DNA of 64,000 nucleotides. Origin: Bradyrhizobium betae. GTDB taxonomy: Bacteria; Pseudomonadota; Alphaproteobacteria; Rhizobiales; Xanthobacteraceae. The DNA is taken from assembly GCF_004123905.1 (NCBI RefSeq), contig NZ_MZXW01000016.1, positions 620,001 to 684,000 of the forward strand, in the 5' to 3' direction. The position numbers were made by a program, and so were the translations under genes. Positions 26,393 through 36,557 of the stretch are shown piece by piece. The notes under the pieces are model-generated. The model worked only from the letters and a program-made list of their open reading frames with translations. It was not told the origin of the DNA and made no database searches. Within the stretch, counting starts at the first letter, position 1, and the number at the start of each line of letters is the position of its first letter.

Positions 26393-27331
26393 ATGGGCCT
26401 TGGCCAATACATCGTCCCACGGCGGATCCGGCGGGAAAACCTCCGCGAGGAACGCGACGAAGGCCTTCACGTTTGGATTGCCTCGACGGCTTTCCGGCCA
26501 TAACGCGGTGATGTTGGTTCTCGGGACGACGAAATCTCGCAGGACGGGGACGAGTTCGTTGCGTCTGACATAAGGAGCCGCGACGAAAGTGGGGGTAACA
26601 CCGATGCCACCGCCCGACGCAATGACAGTGGCCACAGCCTCGCTCACATCGGTGATGATCGCCGCGTCGGGCATGATCTCGACCAGGCGGTCGCCGATGA
26701 GGAAAGGCCAGCGAAATGTCTGGCCCGAACTCTGGAAGCGAAAGTTCACACAGTCATGGTTGACCAGTTCGTCGGGATGGATCGGCGTGCCGCGCCGGGC
26801 CAGGTAGTCGGGGGACGCGAAAGCGCAGATACGGTGCGGCGCGAGCTGACGTGAGATCAGCCGGGAGTCCGCGAGATCGCCGACGCGGATCGCGACATCG
26901 ATGCCCTCTTCGATCAGATCAACGTAGCGGTCGCCGATCCGCAAATCGATCGTGAGCTTTGGATAGCGTTCCCGAAAGCGTGGCAGGGCCGACGAGAGAA
27001 TATTCACGCCGATAGGTAGCGGCGCCGCGATCCTCAGCGTGCCCGCAGGTTCGGAACGGGCCGCCACTGCCGCTTGCTCGATCGCGTCCGCATCGCGCAA
27101 AAGCCGCAGCGTCCGCTCATGCAGGTCCCGCCCCTCCGGGGTCAGAGTGAGCGATCGCGTCGTACGGCTGAACAGGCGCAGGCCGAGATGCTGCTCCAGG
27201 CGTTGCACGCTCTTGCTGATCGCAGACGGCGAGACACCCAGTGCGCGAGCGGCGGCTGAATAGCTGCCAAGGGAGCCGGAGCGGGCAAAAGCGATGAGAC
27301 CGGTCAGTCGATCGAGGCCAATTTGTGCCAT
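26369..27331 (-). CDS. LysR family transcriptional regulator
   Basis: This 320-residue protein has an N-terminal winged HTH ([42 protein letters not shown], about 14-55) and a C-terminal periplasmic-binding-like effector domain (about 90-300). It is divergent from the SDR gene with 111 bases between starts, the standard layout in which a LysR protein controls its neighbour. Its last codons overlap the SDR-like direct repeat, so its C-terminus may have been altered by that rearrangement. Confidence 0.92.
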   Translation of the reverse strand: MAQIGLDRLTGLIAFARSGSLGSYSAAARALGVSPSAISKSVQRLEQHLGLRLFSRTTRSLTLTPEGRDLHERTLRLLRDADAIEQAAVAARSEPAGTLRIAAPLPIGVNILSSALPRFRERYPKLTIDLRIGDRYVDLIEEGIDVAIRVGDLADSRLISRQLAPHRICAFASPDYLARRGTPIHPDELVNHDCVNFRFQSSGQTFRWPFLIGDRLVEIMPDAAIITDVSEAVATVIASGGGIGVTPTFVAAPYVRRNELVPVLRDFVVPRTNITALWPESRRGNPNVKAFVAFLAEVFPPDPPWDDVLAKAHRRARPST

Positions 27332-27442
27332 GATGGAATAACAAAAGCGAATATCGGCCTAATTTTCAAGTAAAACTCATTGGCCTAGGTTTCCATTCAT
27401 TGGCAGCGCGTTGCGCGGCTGCTCTTGAAAGGACCGACCCCC

Positions 27443-28177
27443 GTGACCGATTTTGCTTCCAGGACCCTCAAAGACCGCAACGTCGTCATCTTCGGCGGCA
27501 CGTCCGGCATTGGGCTGGCTGCCGCGCAGCAGGCCAAAGCCGCCGGCGCCAAGGTTATCGTTATTGGCTTCGACCCCGCGGGAGCCGAACGAGTTGCCGC
27601 CGAAAATGGATTCGCCGGCTGGCGCGCTGCGGATGTGACCAAACCCGAGACCATTGCCGCCGCCCTTGCCGACATCCCGCAAGTTGACCATCTCGTTCTG
27701 CTTGCGGGCAGCTTCGTCGCGGGCAAAGTGATGGAGGCAGATGTCGCCTATTTGCGCCGCGCCTTCGATGAGCGAATCTGGGCGGCCGTGCATGTGTTGC
27801 GAAGCCTTGGGGACCGGCTCGCGGCCGACGGGTCCGTCACGTTCATTTCCGGAGCCTTGGCCGATCGGCCCAACGCATATGGCACGTCCGTGCTCGCGGC
27901 CGCCTCCGCTGCGATGGAGGCCTTCGCCCGCGGCCTTGCCCTGGAGTTGGCGCCACGCCGCGTGAATACCTTGTCGCCTGGGACGATCGACACGCCGCTC
28001 CTCGCACGTACGCTTGGCGAAGGCCGCGATGCCTACGTGGCGGCGCTGAAAGAAAAGCCTCCGCTGCACCGTGTTGGCACCGCACGGGAAGCGGGAAATG
28101 CCGTGGTCTTCCTGATGAGCAACGAATTCATGAACGGCGAGACGCTGCATGTCGATGGTGGTGCGCGTCTCGTCTGA
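27443..28177 (+). CDS. Atypical short-chain dehydrogenase/reductase family protein
   Basis: The 244-residue product starts at GTG 27443 with AAAGGA 9 bases upstream. The NAD(P)-binding GGTSGIGLAAA and DVTKPE are present, and so are LSPGTIDTPL and the C-terminal NGETLHVDGGARL. The catalytic YxxxK is missing: where it should stand the sequence is LAAASAAMEAF, so both Tyr and Lys are replaced, although Ser in FISG remains. It is therefore either a non-classical reductase or a non-catalytic binding protein. It precedes a SnoaL-like gene. Confidence 0.87.
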   Translation: MTDFASRTLKDRNVVIFGGTSGIGLAAAQQAKAAGAKVIVIGFDPAGAERVAAENGFAGWRAADVTKPETIAAALADIPQVDHLVLLAGSFVAGKVMEADVAYLRRAFDERIWAAVHVLRSLGDRLAADGSVTFISGALADRPNAYGTSVLAAASAAMEAFARGLALELAPRRVNTLSPGTIDTPLLARTLGEGRDAYVAALKEKPPLHRVGTAREAGNAVVFLMSNEFMNGETLHVDGGARLV

Positions 28178-28248
28178 TTGCCCCTGTGTCCGCAGCTTTG
28201 TTTCCGCGACGCCGCCCCCAACACGATGAGATTACGAAAGGCCATGAG

Positions 28249-28629
28249 ATGACGACCGACAATATCGATTTCGACCATCTGCTGCGCTCAAATCTGGAGC
28301 GCGTCTTCAACGAGCGGGACGACGACAAACGTCGAGCCGCCATAGCCGAACTGTTCGTTGAGGAGCCCGTCATGTACGAGCCGACGGATATCGTTCAGGG
28401 ACGGGCAGAAATTTCGCGCGTTGCCGCAAACCTTTTGAAGCAGTTCGGGCCGACGTTCCGTTTTATCCCCGACGGCGTCGCTGTCGGGCATCATGGCCTG
28501 GCGCATCTGGCTTGGCACGCAGGGCCCGAGGACGGCCCGGTCGCGGTGACGGGGGCGGACGTGGCCGAAATTGAAGGCGGTAAGATCGCGCGGCTATGGG
28601 TGCTACTCAATGCGCAGAAGAGCAAATAG
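28249..28629 (+). CDS. SnoaL/NTF2-like protein
   Basis: This 126-residue protein has the NTF2-like cone fold pattern: LRSNLERVFNERDDDKRRAAIAELF, an EPTDIVQGRAEI segment and the terminal EIEGGKIARLWVLL. Members act as small isomerases, hydrolases or ligand-binding proteins. The start at ATG 28249 has GAAAGG before it. It follows the atypical SDR by 71 bases and is probably cotranscribed under LysR control. Confidence 0.82.
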   Translation: MTTDNIDFDHLLRSNLERVFNERDDDKRRAAIAELFVEEPVMYEPTDIVQGRAEISRVAANLLKQFGPTFRFIPDGVAVGHHGLAHLAWHAGPEDGPVAVTGADVAEIEGGKIARLWVLLNAQKSK

Positions 28630-28640
28630 CATCGCCGCCT

Positions 28641-29300
28641 CTAAGCTCGCGGCTTCGCTTCCGCGACACCATCGCCGTTCCGCCGGCGATAAATCCACAC
28701 CGCCACGCCGACCACGATCGCGACTCCCGCCACCGTCAAGATCCACATGTGCTTGAAGGGGTGCCCGTGATGCGGCACCCCGAAATATTGGTGGAAGGCC
28801 GACACCGCCAGCACGCCCGGCAGCACATGCGCCGGGGCCCAGACCAGAATCGCCGGGATATTGATGCCGTAGAAGCGCGCGGGCGCCATCCCGAGCGCGC
28901 CGGCGGTGACCGGGACGAAGGCGCGGATCGGCGGCACGAAGCGGGCGAAGAACACGGCCCAGGTGCCGAAGCGGTTGAAGAAGCTTTCGCTCTCCGCGAC
29001 CACACGCGGATAGTTGGTCAGCGGCCAGGTGTTGAGGATCTCCCGTTGCCGCCGGTGTCCGACCCAATAGGCCGATCCGTCGCCGAGCACGGCGCCGAGC
29101 GCCGCTGCCAGCAACACCCATTGCAGCTTGAGCTCGCCGCCGGGAACCAGGGCGCTCAGCGCCAGGATGACGGTCGAGCCGGGGATCACCGAGCCGACCA
29201 CCGGAACGGCCTCCAGCAGGGCCGCCAGGAACAGGGTCAGATAGGCGAGCCACGCATGGGCCGAGACGAATGAAATGAGGGGATCGAGAAAGGACGTCAC
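28641..29300 (-). CDS. DedA family membrane protein
   Basis: This 219-residue inner-membrane protein (GTG start) shows the DedA/SNARE-associated pattern: several hydrophobic segments, LEAVPVVGSVIPGSTVILALSAL near the N-terminus, the re-entrant GAVLGDGSAYWVGHR, and FGTWAVFFARFVPPIRAFVPVTAGALGM. DedA proteins are linked to lipid-carrier recycling and proton-dependent transport. The specific substrate is unknown. It is convergent with the SnoaL-like gene. Confidence 0.92.
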   Translation of the reverse strand: MTSFLDPLISFVSAHAWLAYLTLFLAALLEAVPVVGSVIPGSTVILALSALVPGGELKLQWVLLAAALGAVLGDGSAYWVGHRRQREILNTWPLTNYPRVVAESESFFNRFGTWAVFFARFVPPIRAFVPVTAGALGMAPARFYGINIPAILVWAPAHVLPGVLAVSAFHQYFGVPHHGHPFKHMWILTVAGVAIVVGVAVWIYRRRNGDGVAEAKPRA

Positions 29301-29596
29301 ATCGTCTCTGTGGTGGGATTGGGCTTTGGGGTTCGGACCCTACATAAGTAAGGGGCGGCGGTAAAAGTGCCACTCGCGTAGGCAGGCCGCGCATCCCGCA
29401 TCAAATTCAAGCGTGATTCGCAGGGCAGCCTTCCAAAAATCGCGTTCCTTGGCTATCTAAATGAAAAGACAACGGAACTTTGATTGGGGTGCGGGCTTCT
29501 GCCCGCTCGTTGTCTCTGATAGGTTCGCAGACGCACCCAGCCGCAGCCAACGTGCAAATAACTGGTCTCGGGATCGCCCGGGGCCTCGGAGGATTG
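29301..29596. other. Divergent promoter region of dedA and cobS
   Basis: This gap of almost 300 bases upstream of cobS is less G/C-rich around 29400-29480. The cobS frame stays open back to 29480, but the strong GGAGG and ATG at 29588-29599 mark the start. I see no cobalamin-riboswitch core or strong hairpin. Confidence 0.4.
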
Positions 29597-30595
29597 ATGA
29601 CGACCGCCGCGATGTCCAAAGTTGAGGAAGTTTCCGGAATGCCCGACATGAAGGTGTCGGTGCGCCAGGTGTTCGGGATCGACAGCGATCTCGAAGTGCC
29701 GGCCTATTCCGAAGTCGATCCTCATGTGCCCGAAGTCGATTCCGACTACCGCTTCGACCGTGCCACCACGCTCGCCATTCTCGCCGGCTTCGCCAAGAAC
29801 CGCCGCGTGATGGTGACTGGCTATCACGGCACCGGAAAATCCACCCATATCGAGCAGGTCGCGGCCCGCCTGAACTGGCCCTGCGTGCGCGTCAACCTCG
29901 ACAGCCATATCAGCCGTATCGACCTCGTCGGCAAGGACTCGATCGTGGTCCGCGACGGCAAGCAGGTCACCGAATTCCGCGACGGGATCCTGCCGTGGGC
30001 GCTTCAGCACAACATCGCGCTGGTGTTCGACGAATATGACGCCGGCCGCCCGGACGTGATGTTCGTGATCCAGCGCGTGCTCGAAGTCTCCGGTCGTCTG
30101 ACGCTGCTCGACCAGAACAAGGTGATCAAGCCGCATCCGGCGTTCCGCATGTTCTCGACCGCCAACACGGTCGGTCTCGGCGACACCTCGGGCCTCTATC
30201 ACGGCACCCAGCAGATCAACCAGGGCCAGATGGACCGCTGGTCGATCGTCACGACGCTCAACTACCTCAGCCATGACGAGGAAGTGGAGATCGTGCTGGC
30301 CAAGGCCAAGCACTATCGCACCCCGGAAGGCCGCGACATCGTCAACAAGATGGTTCGCCTCGCCGATCTCACCCGTAACGCCTTCGCCAATGGCGATCTG
30401 TCGACGGTGATGAGCCCGCGCACGGTGATCACCTGGGCTGAGAATGCCGACATCTTCGGCGATATCGGCTTCGCCTTCCGCGTCACCTTCCTCAACAAGT
30501 GCGACGAGCTCGAGCGTTCCCTGGTCGCCGAGTTCTACCAGCGCTGCTTCAACGCGGAGCTGCCGGAATCGGCAGTCAATGTGGCGCTCAGCTGA
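29597..30595 (+). CDS. cobS: Aerobic cobaltochelatase subunit CobS
   Basis: CobS (332 residues) is the AAA+ ATPase that, with CobT, drives cobalt insertion into hydrogenobyrinic acid diamide by CobN in vitamin B12 synthesis. Walker A is GYHGTGKST and the Walker B region is [11 protein letters not shown]; sensor-type [19 protein letters not shown] follows. GGAGG lies 4 bases before ATG 29597; ATG 29615 is possible. The gene is followed by a GNAT gene and cobT. Confidence 0.96.
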   Translation: MTTAAMSKVEEVSGMPDMKVSVRQVFGIDSDLEVPAYSEVDPHVPEVDSDYRFDRATTLAILAGFAKNRRVMVTGYHGTGKSTHIEQVAARLNWPCVRVNLDSHISRIDLVGKDSIVVRDGKQVTEFRDGILPWALQHNIALVFDEYDAGRPDVMFVIQRVLEVSGRLTLLDQNKVIKPHPAFRMFSTANTVGLGDTSGLYHGTQQINQGQMDRWSIVTTLNYLSHDEEVEIVLAKAKHYRTPEGRDIVNKMVRLADLTRNAFANGDLSTVMSPRTVITWAENADIFGDIGFAFRVTFLNKCDELERSLVAEFYQRCFNAELPESAVNVALS

Positions 30596-30612
30596 TCCAA
30601 GTAAGCCGGACA

Positions 30613-31023
30613 ATGGCCACCATCACCGTCGAGCGCACCATTGGGACCACCAAGAAGGCTGTGCTCGCCGGGCTCGGCGCCTATAACGACGAGCACTTCG
30701 GCAAGCAGCCGATCAAGAGCATCGCGGTCTCGTTGAAGGACCGCGGCAAGATCGTCGGCGGCATCGTCGGGCATATCTGGGCCACGGTTCTGTTCATCCA
30801 GTATTTCTGGATCGACCAGAAGCAGCGCGGCAAGGGTGCTGGCACGAAGCTGATCGCGGCGATCGAGGACGAGGCAAGACGGCAGGGTGCGGTCCAGGCC
30901 CATGTCGACACGATGAGTTTCCAGGCGCCGGGCTTCTATCGTTCCCAAGGGTACGAGGAATTCGGCACCCTCAAGGGCTATCCCGGCGGCGTGACGCGCC
31001 ATTCGTTGACGAAGTCGCTATGA
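30613..31023 (+). CDS. GNAT family acetyltransferase between cobS and cobT
   Basis: This 136-residue protein has the acetyl-CoA site [21 protein letters not shown] and the C-terminal [12 protein letters not shown] typical of small GNAT acetyltransferases. The substrate is unknown. It starts 17 bases after cobS and its stop overlaps the cobT start by four bases (ATGA), so it is translated as part of the cobalt-chelatase operon. Confidence 0.9.
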   Translation: MATITVERTIGTTKKAVLAGLGAYNDEHFGKQPIKSIAVSLKDRGKIVGGIVGHIWATVLFIQYFWIDQKQRGKGAGTKLIAAIEDEARRQGAVQAHVDTMSFQAPGFYRSQGYEEFGTLKGYPGGVTRHSLTKSL

Positions 31024-32927
31024 GCACATCATCATCCAATTCCAAATTCCGTAACACCAAGGAAGCGCCGACCGAGCCGTTCAAGCGCTCGGTCGCGTCC
31101 TGCCTGAAGGCGATCGCGAAATCGCCCGAGCTCGACGTCAGCTTTGCGGCCGAGCGTCCGGGCCTTGCGCCGGGCAAGGCGCGGCTGCCCGAGCCTGCGC
31201 GAAAAATGACCAAGCGTGACGCCGCGATCGTGCGCGGCCACGCCGATTCCATCGCGCTGAAAATCGCCTGTCACGATGCAAAGCTGCATCGCAAGCTGAT
31301 GCCTGGCAATCCGCAGGCGCGTGGCGTGTTCGAGGCGGTGGAGCAGGCCCGCGTCGAGGCGATCGGCGCGCGCCGCATGGCGGGTGTCGCCAAGAATCTC
31401 ACCGCGATGCTCGACGATCATTTCCACCGCGGCAAGTTCGACGAGATCACCGACCGCGCCGATGCGCCGCTCGCCGACGCGCTGGCGATGCTGGTGCGCG
31501 AGCGCCTGACCGGGATGGCGCCGCCGACGGCCGCGAAGAAGATGGTCGACCTCTGGCGTCCCATCCTCGAAGACAAGATCGGCAGGCGGCTCGACCGGCT
31601 CGATACGTTGGTCGAGGACCAGACCAGGTTCGGCGATGCCGTGCATGATCTGTTGACGGCGCTCGAGATCGGCGACGAGCGTAGCGCCGACAGCGAAGAC
31701 AATGAGGACAACGACGAGAACCAGGACGGCGACAACGATCAGTCCGGTGCCGAGGGCTCGCCCGATTCCGATGCCGCGCAGGAAATGAGCGCCGACCAGG
31801 CCCAGGCCTCGAGCGAAGAGATGAGCGAGAGCGCGATGGAAAGCGCGCAGGCCTCGACGTCTGACACGTTCGATGACGGCGAGCTTGGCGACGACGAGAC
31901 GCCGGGTGAAGCGACGCGTCCGAACGCGCACGGCAAGAACGAGCCGCGCGGGCCGGAATATCACGCCTTCGCGCCGAAATTCGACGAGGTGATCGCCGCC
32001 GAAGACCTCTGCGACCACGACGAGCTGGAGCGCCTGCGCGCCTATCTCGACAAGCAGCTCGCGCATCTGCAAGGCATCGTCGCCCGTCTCGCCAACCGGC
32101 TGCAGCGCCGCCTGATGGCGCAGCAGAACCGCGCCTGGGAGTTCGATCTCGAAGAGGGCATTTTGGATCCCGCGCGCCTGTCGCGCGTGGTGACCGATCC
32201 CTATCATCCGCTGTCCTTCATGCACGAGAAGGAGGCGACGTTCCGCGACACCGTGGTGACGCTGCTGCTCGATAATTCCGGCTCGATGCGCGGGAGGCCC
32301 ATCACGGTGGCCGCGACCTGCGCCGACATTCTCGCCCGCACGCTGGAGCGTTGCGGCGTCAAGGTCGAGATTTTGGGATTTACCACGCGCGCCTGGAAGG
32401 GTGGCCAGTCCCGCGAGGCGTGGCTTGCCGCCGGCAAGCCGGCCAATCCCGGCCGTCTCAACGATCTCCGGCACATCATCTACAAGTCGGCCGACGCCCC
32501 CTGGCGCCGCGCGCGAAAGAACCTTGGCCTGATGATGCGCGAGGGGCTGCTGAAGGAGAACATCGACGGCGAGGCGCTCGACTGGGCGCACAAGCGCCTG
32601 CTCGGCCGGCCCGAGCAGCGCAAGATCCTGATGATGATCTCCGACGGTGCGCCGGTCGACGATTCCACGCTGTCGGTCAATCCCGGCAACTATCTCGAGC
32701 GGCACCTGCGTCACATCATCGAGGAGATCGAGACCCGCTCGCCGGTCGAGCTGATCGCGATCGGCATTGGTCATGACGTGACGCGCTACTACCGCCGCGC
32801 GGTGACGATCGTGGACGCCGAAGAGCTCGGTGGCGCCATCACCGAAAAGCTCGCCGAACTCTTCAGCGAGACCAACACCGCCCCCACGCAGCCGGCCGGT
32901 CGCCCGCGACGCAAACTGCATTCGTGA
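31020..32927 (+). CDS. cobT: Aerobic cobaltochelatase subunit CobT
   Basis: CobT (635 residues) is the partner of CobS in the cobaltochelatase. It has an N-terminal helical domain, a long acidic linker (about 215-305, rich in Asp, Glu, Ser and Gln) and a C-terminal von Willebrand A domain with the metal site [13 protein letters not shown] and [12 protein letters not shown]. Length and acidic linker are normal for CobT. Its ATG overlaps the GNAT stop, and its stop overlaps the GTG of the next gene by four bases. Confidence 0.96.
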   Translation: MSTSSSNSKFRNTKEAPTEPFKRSVASCLKAIAKSPELDVSFAAERPGLAPGKARLPEPARKMTKRDAAIVRGHADSIALKIACHDAKLHRKLMPGNPQARGVFEAVEQARVEAIGARRMAGVAKNLTAMLDDHFHRGKFDEITDRADAPLADALAMLVRERLTGMAPPTAAKKMVDLWRPILEDKIGRRLDRLDTLVEDQTRFGDAVHDLLTALEIGDERSADSEDNEDNDENQDGDNDQSGAEGSPDSDAAQEMSADQAQASSEEMSESAMESAQASTSDTFDDGELGDDETPGEATRPNAHGKNEPRGPEYHAFAPKFDEVIAAEDLCDHDELERLRAYLDKQLAHLQGIVARLANRLQRRLMAQQNRAWEFDLEEGILDPARLSRVVTDPYHPLSFMHEKEATFRDTVVTLLLDNSGSMRGRPITVAATCADILARTLERCGVKVEILGFTTRAWKGGQSREAWLAAGKPANPGRLNDLRHIIYKSADAPWRRARKNLGLMMREGLLKENIDGEALDWAHKRLLGRPEQRKILMMISDGAPVDDSTLSVNPGNYLERHLRHIIEEIETRSPVELIAIGIGHDVTRYYRRAVTIVDAEELGGAITEKLAELFSETNTAPTQPAGRPRRKLHS

Positions 32928-33994
32928 GCACGCAATCGTCCCGCCGCAGCTTTCTTGGCCACGCGGCGGCGGGATTTTCCACTCTCGCACTCTCGCGGAT
33001 CGCGCAGGCGCAGCCCAGGATCGAGCCGCCGCCGCGTGCCGCGCAGATCGAGCACGCCGTCACCGAGCCCGTCAGCGTCGAGGTCAATGCGCGGCCGATC
33101 CCCAATTTCGAGCCGCGCGACCGTTCGCGCGTCCGCTTCGGGTCGCTGGAGTATCGCAGCGGCCTCGTGCTCACCTCGCCCTATCGCGGCTTCGGTGGCC
33201 TGTCCGGCATCCGGCTCGACGCGAAGGGGGAGAACTTCCTCGCAGTCTCCGATCAGGGCGGCTGGTTCACGGGACGCATCCGCTACTCCGGCCGCAACAT
33301 GGTCGGGCTCGATGGCGTCGAAGCGGCGCCGATGCTCAATGCCGAGGGACGTCCGATCACGGAGAAGCGGATCTGGTGGGATTCGGAGTCGCTCGCGCGG
33401 GACGGCAATTTCGTCTACGTGGGGCTCGAGCGCGTCAACCTGATCCTGCGCTACGATTTTTCCAAGGGCGGCACGCGCTCCCGCGCCGAGGTTCTGCCCG
33501 CACCGGCCGAGATACGAAAACTGCCCTCCAACAAAGGGCTGGAAGGGCTGGTCGTCGTGCCGAAGGGCCAGCCGCTCGCGGGCACGCTGATCGCGCTCTC
33601 CGAGCGCGGCCTGGATGGCGACGGCAATCTCGTCTGTTTCCTGATCGGCGGCCCGTCGCCCGGCCAGTTCAGCGTGCGCCGCACCGACAAGTTCGACATC
33701 AGCGATGCGACACTGCTGCCTTCGGGCGAGCTTCTCATCCTCGAACGCAAATTCTCCTGGTTCACCGGCATCAACATCCGCATCCGTTCGATCCCGCTGA
33801 AGGGAATCACGCCGAACGCGCTGGTCGACGGCCCCGTGCTGTTCAACGCCGATCTCGGCCACGAGGTCGACAACATGGAAGGCATCGACAGCCATGTGAC
33901 GGCCGAGGGCGAGACCGTGCTGACGCTGGTGTCCGACGATAATTTTTCGCTGCTGCAACGGACCTTGCTGTTGCAGTTCACGCTGGTGGAATAG
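32924..33994 (+). CDS. Tat-exported esterase-like-phytase-family protein
   Basis: This 356-residue product starts at GTG 32924, overlapping the cobT stop. It opens with a twin-arginine signal ([20 protein letters not shown]) and a cleavage region AQAQ, so a folded and perhaps cofactor-containing protein goes to the periplasm. The rest is beta-propeller-like, with [30 protein letters not shown] and NMEGIDSH motifs of the esterase-like-phytase family. The activity is not established for this branch. The overlap ties it to the cobalt operon. Confidence 0.85.
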   Translation: MSTQSSRRSFLGHAAAGFSTLALSRIAQAQPRIEPPPRAAQIEHAVTEPVSVEVNARPIPNFEPRDRSRVRFGSLEYRSGLVLTSPYRGFGGLSGIRLDAKGENFLAVSDQGGWFTGRIRYSGRNMVGLDGVEAAPMLNAEGRPITEKRIWWDSESLARDGNFVYVGLERVNLILRYDFSKGGTRSRAEVLPAPAEIRKLPSNKGLEGLVVVPKGQPLAGTLIALSERGLDGDGNLVCFLIGGPSPGQFSVRRTDKFDISDATLLPSGELLILERKFSWFTGINIRIRSIPLKGITPNALVDGPVLFNADLGHEVDNMEGIDSHVTAEGETVLTLVSDDNFSLLQRTLLLQFTLVE

Positions 33995-34049
33995 AGCATC
34001 GCACCGGAACGGTTTTTGCACTAATCGCGTGACTCGACCGGAGATTTCG

Positions 34050-35018
34050 ATGACCAGGTTCCTTCGCGTATTGTGTCTGTGTGCCGGCTTCTGGGTCGCT
34101 GCCGCAGACTGCGTCCAGGCCCAGGACTGGCCGGCGCGGCTGATCAAGGCGACCATTCCGTTCGGTCCGGGCAGCGCGGCGGACGTGGTGCCGCGGCTGG
34201 TGTTCGAGCGTCTCTCCGCCGAGCTCGGCCAGCCGATCGTGGTCGAAAACCGCGCCGGCGGCGGCGGTGTGGTCGGATCAGTGGCGGTCGCGAAGTCCGA
34301 CCCCGATGGTTACAGCCTGCTCGCGCAGTCCTCGGCGCTGACGGTGGCGCCCTTGATTTTCCCGAATGCGAGCTTCGACCCCACCCGCGATCTCGCCTCG
34401 GTGTTCATGATCGGATCCGGTGCCAACGTGATGATCGTGCCGAAGGAGCGGCCCTGGAAGACCATCCAGGACTTCATCGCTGACGCCAAGGCCAAGCCTG
34501 GCTCGATCTCGTTCGGCTCGGTCGGCATCGGCAGCGCCGTGCACATCTCGAGCGAGAAGTTCCGCTACGCCGCACGCATCGAGGCGACGCATGTGCCGTA
34601 TCGCGCCGGCCCGGAGGTGATCGCCGATATTCTCGGCGGGCGCATCGATCTGTATTTCTGTCCGCTGGCGACCGCGCTGCCGCTGATCCGCGAGGGCCAG
34701 GTCCGCGCGCTGGTGGTCTCGACACCAAAGCGCGTGGCCGAGCTGCCCGACGTGCCGGCTGCAGGCGAGATCGGCCTGAAGGACGCCGACAGCGAGATCT
34801 GGTTCGGTGTGTTCGTGCCGGCGAAGACGCCGCGCGAGATCGTCGACAAGCTGCACGCGGCGGCCGGGAAAGTCCTGGCCACGCCGGCGATGCAAGCGAG
34901 CCTGGCCAAGCTAGGGCTCGAGCCGAGGCCGATGACGCCCGCCGGGATGGACGACCTCGTCAAGCGCGAGCTGGCGGCCAATCAGGAACTGATCAAGGCC
35001 GCAGGCATCAAGCCGTAG
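34050..35018 (+). CDS. Bug family tripartite tricarboxylate-type substrate-binding protein
   Basis: This 322-residue periplasmic binding protein starts at ATG 34050 (GGAG 7 bases upstream; a GTG at 34029 is an alternative). A signal peptide ends near VQAQDWP. Family pattern: IPFGPGSAADVVPRLVFERLSAELGQPIVVENRAGGGGVVGS, then YSLLAQSS and VPYRAGPEVIADILGG. Such proteins deliver carboxylates to TctAB-type transporters or act as orphans; no transporter gene is adjacent. Confidence 0.92.
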   Translation: MTRFLRVLCLCAGFWVAAADCVQAQDWPARLIKATIPFGPGSAADVVPRLVFERLSAELGQPIVVENRAGGGGVVGSVAVAKSDPDGYSLLAQSSALTVAPLIFPNASFDPTRDLASVFMIGSGANVMIVPKERPWKTIQDFIADAKAKPGSISFGSVGIGSAVHISSEKFRYAARIEATHVPYRAGPEVIADILGGRIDLYFCPLATALPLIREGQVRALVVSTPKRVAELPDVPAAGEIGLKDADSEIWFGVFVPAKTPREIVDKLHAAAGKVLATPAMQASLAKLGLEPRPMTPAGMDDLVKRELAANQELIKAAGIKP

Positions 35019-35145
35019 GCGCGCATCTCCAGCGCAATGCATACCGTCCCGGGCGGCCATGCCCGCCGCGCGGCTGGCAATCCGCCGTCCACCCACTAAA
35101 CTTCATGCAATCGCTTCCATCCCTCCATTCCCCGGAACTCCCCGC

Positions 35146-36258
35146 ATGAGCGCCCTGTTTTCCCCGATCAAGCTGCGCGGCCTGACGTTGCAGAACCGCC
35201 TGGTGGTGTCGCCGATGTGCCAGTATTCGGCCGACGACGGCGTTCCCACCGACTGGCACTTCACCCACATCAACAATCTCGCGCTGTCGGGCGCGTCGAT
35301 GTTCTGCATCGAGGCGACTCACGTGGAGGCGATCGGCCGCATCACGCCGGGTTGCCTCGGGCTCTACAGCGACGCCGCGGAAGCCGCGCTGAAACAGATC
35401 CTCGCCTCGGTGCGCAAGCATTCCTCGACGGCGATCGCGATGCAGCTCGCCCATGCCGGCCGCAAGGCCTCCAGCGCGCGTCCCTGGGACGGCGGCCAGC
35501 TGATTCCGGTCGAGCAAGGCGGCTGGCAGACGGTGGCGCCGTCAGCGCTGCCGCACAAGGAGGGCGAGGCCGCGCCGCTGGCGCTCGATGCAGCGGGCCT
35601 GAAGCGCATCCGCGACGCCTTCGTCGACTCGGCAAAACGCGCGGAGCGCATCGGCATCGACGCCATCGAGCTGCACGGCGCGCACGGCTACCTCATGCAT
35701 CAGTTCCTGTCGCCGATCTCGAACAAGCGCACCGACGAATATGGCGGCTCGCTCGAGAACCGCATGCGCTTCCCGCTCGAAATCTACGACGCCGTCCGGG
35801 CGGTATTCCCGCGCGACAAGCCGATCGGCATGCGGGTGTCGTCGACCGATTGGGTCGAGGGCGGCTGGGATCTCGCGCAGACCATCGCATTCGCCAACGC
35901 GCTGAAGGCGCGCGGCGTCGACTGGATCGATGCCTCCTCCGGCGGCGTCTCGCCGCTGCAGAAGATTGCGCTCGGCCCCGGCTATCAGGTGCAGTTCGCC
36001 GAGGCCATCAAGCGCGAGACGGGATTGCCGACCATCGCCGTCGGCCTGATCACCGAAGGCAAGCACGCCGAGGAGATCGTCGCGAGCGGCAAGGCCGACA
36101 TGATCGCGCTCGCCCGCGGCATGCTCTACGACCCGCGCTGGGGCTGGCACGCGGCGGCGGAAGTCGGCGGCGAAGTCGAGGCGCCTCCGCAATATTGGCG
36201 CTCGCAGCCCTCGACGCAAAAGGCGCTGTTCGGCAAGACCACGTTCGGGGCGCGGTAG
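35146..36258 (+). CDS. Old yellow enzyme family NADH:flavin oxidoreductase (YqjM class)
   Basis: This 370-residue FMN-dependent ene-reductase reduces activated C=C bonds with NAD(P)H. Features: RLVVSPMCQYSADDGVPTDWHF (redox-tuning Cys of the YqjM class), QLAHAGRKAS, HGAHGYLMHQFLSP (substrate-binding His pair), and phosphate-binding VGLITE and ARGMLYDP. ATG 35146 is preferred, giving the canonical MSALFSPIKLRGLTLQNR. Confidence 0.93.
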   Translation: MSALFSPIKLRGLTLQNRLVVSPMCQYSADDGVPTDWHFTHINNLALSGASMFCIEATHVEAIGRITPGCLGLYSDAAEAALKQILASVRKHSSTAIAMQLAHAGRKASSARPWDGGQLIPVEQGGWQTVAPSALPHKEGEAAPLALDAAGLKRIRDAFVDSAKRAERIGIDAIELHGAHGYLMHQFLSPISNKRTDEYGGSLENRMRFPLEIYDAVRAVFPRDKPIGMRVSSTDWVEGGWDLAQTIAFANALKARGVDWIDASSGGVSPLQKIALGPGYQVQFAEAIKRETGLPTIAVGLITEGKHAEEIVASGKADMIALARGMLYDPRWGWHAAAEVGGEVEAPPQYWRSQPSTQKALFGKTTFGAR

Positions 36259-36289
36259 GGCGCGAGGCGCGACGGCGGTGCGACAATCA

Positions 36290-36432
36290 CCGCTGTCGTC
36301 CCTGCGAACGCAGGGACCCATACCGCGTGATCTATCGATCGTGCATGGTATACGTTGACAACTTGACTTCGAATCTTCGCCAAACCCCTCCTTGTGGTTA
36401 TGGGTCCCTGCGTTCGCAGGGACGACAGCGGA
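36290..36432. repeat. Long inverted repeat with 33-bp perfect arms, family C
   Basis: Positions 36290-36322 are the exact reverse complement of 36400-36432. Each arm holds its own small palindrome CCCTGCGAACGCAGGG. The 77-base interior is less G/C-rich and unrelated to genes. The same arm core occurs alone at 37399-37426 and in altered form at 9569-9606. Confidence 0.9.
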
Positions 36433-36557
36433 GAGTGAGGCAACGCCATCGCACCCCTCACCATCCCCCTCCTCACGCATCCGTAAAACTCTTCAGCTTC
36501 CACGCCCGCCAAAACTGGCCTAACCTCCGCCCACTCAAGGCATCACGGAGGCTGGAC

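Noticed and set aside
29301..29596. Cobalamin riboswitch before cobS
   Set aside because: I could not find a B12-box-like core or a set of paired helices in the gap. CobS/CobT genes also often lack riboswitches.
31032..32990. Minus-strand open frame of 652 codons opposite cobT
   Set aside because: Antisense of a well-identified cobT with an intact von Willebrand A domain. No family motif is visible in the antisense product.
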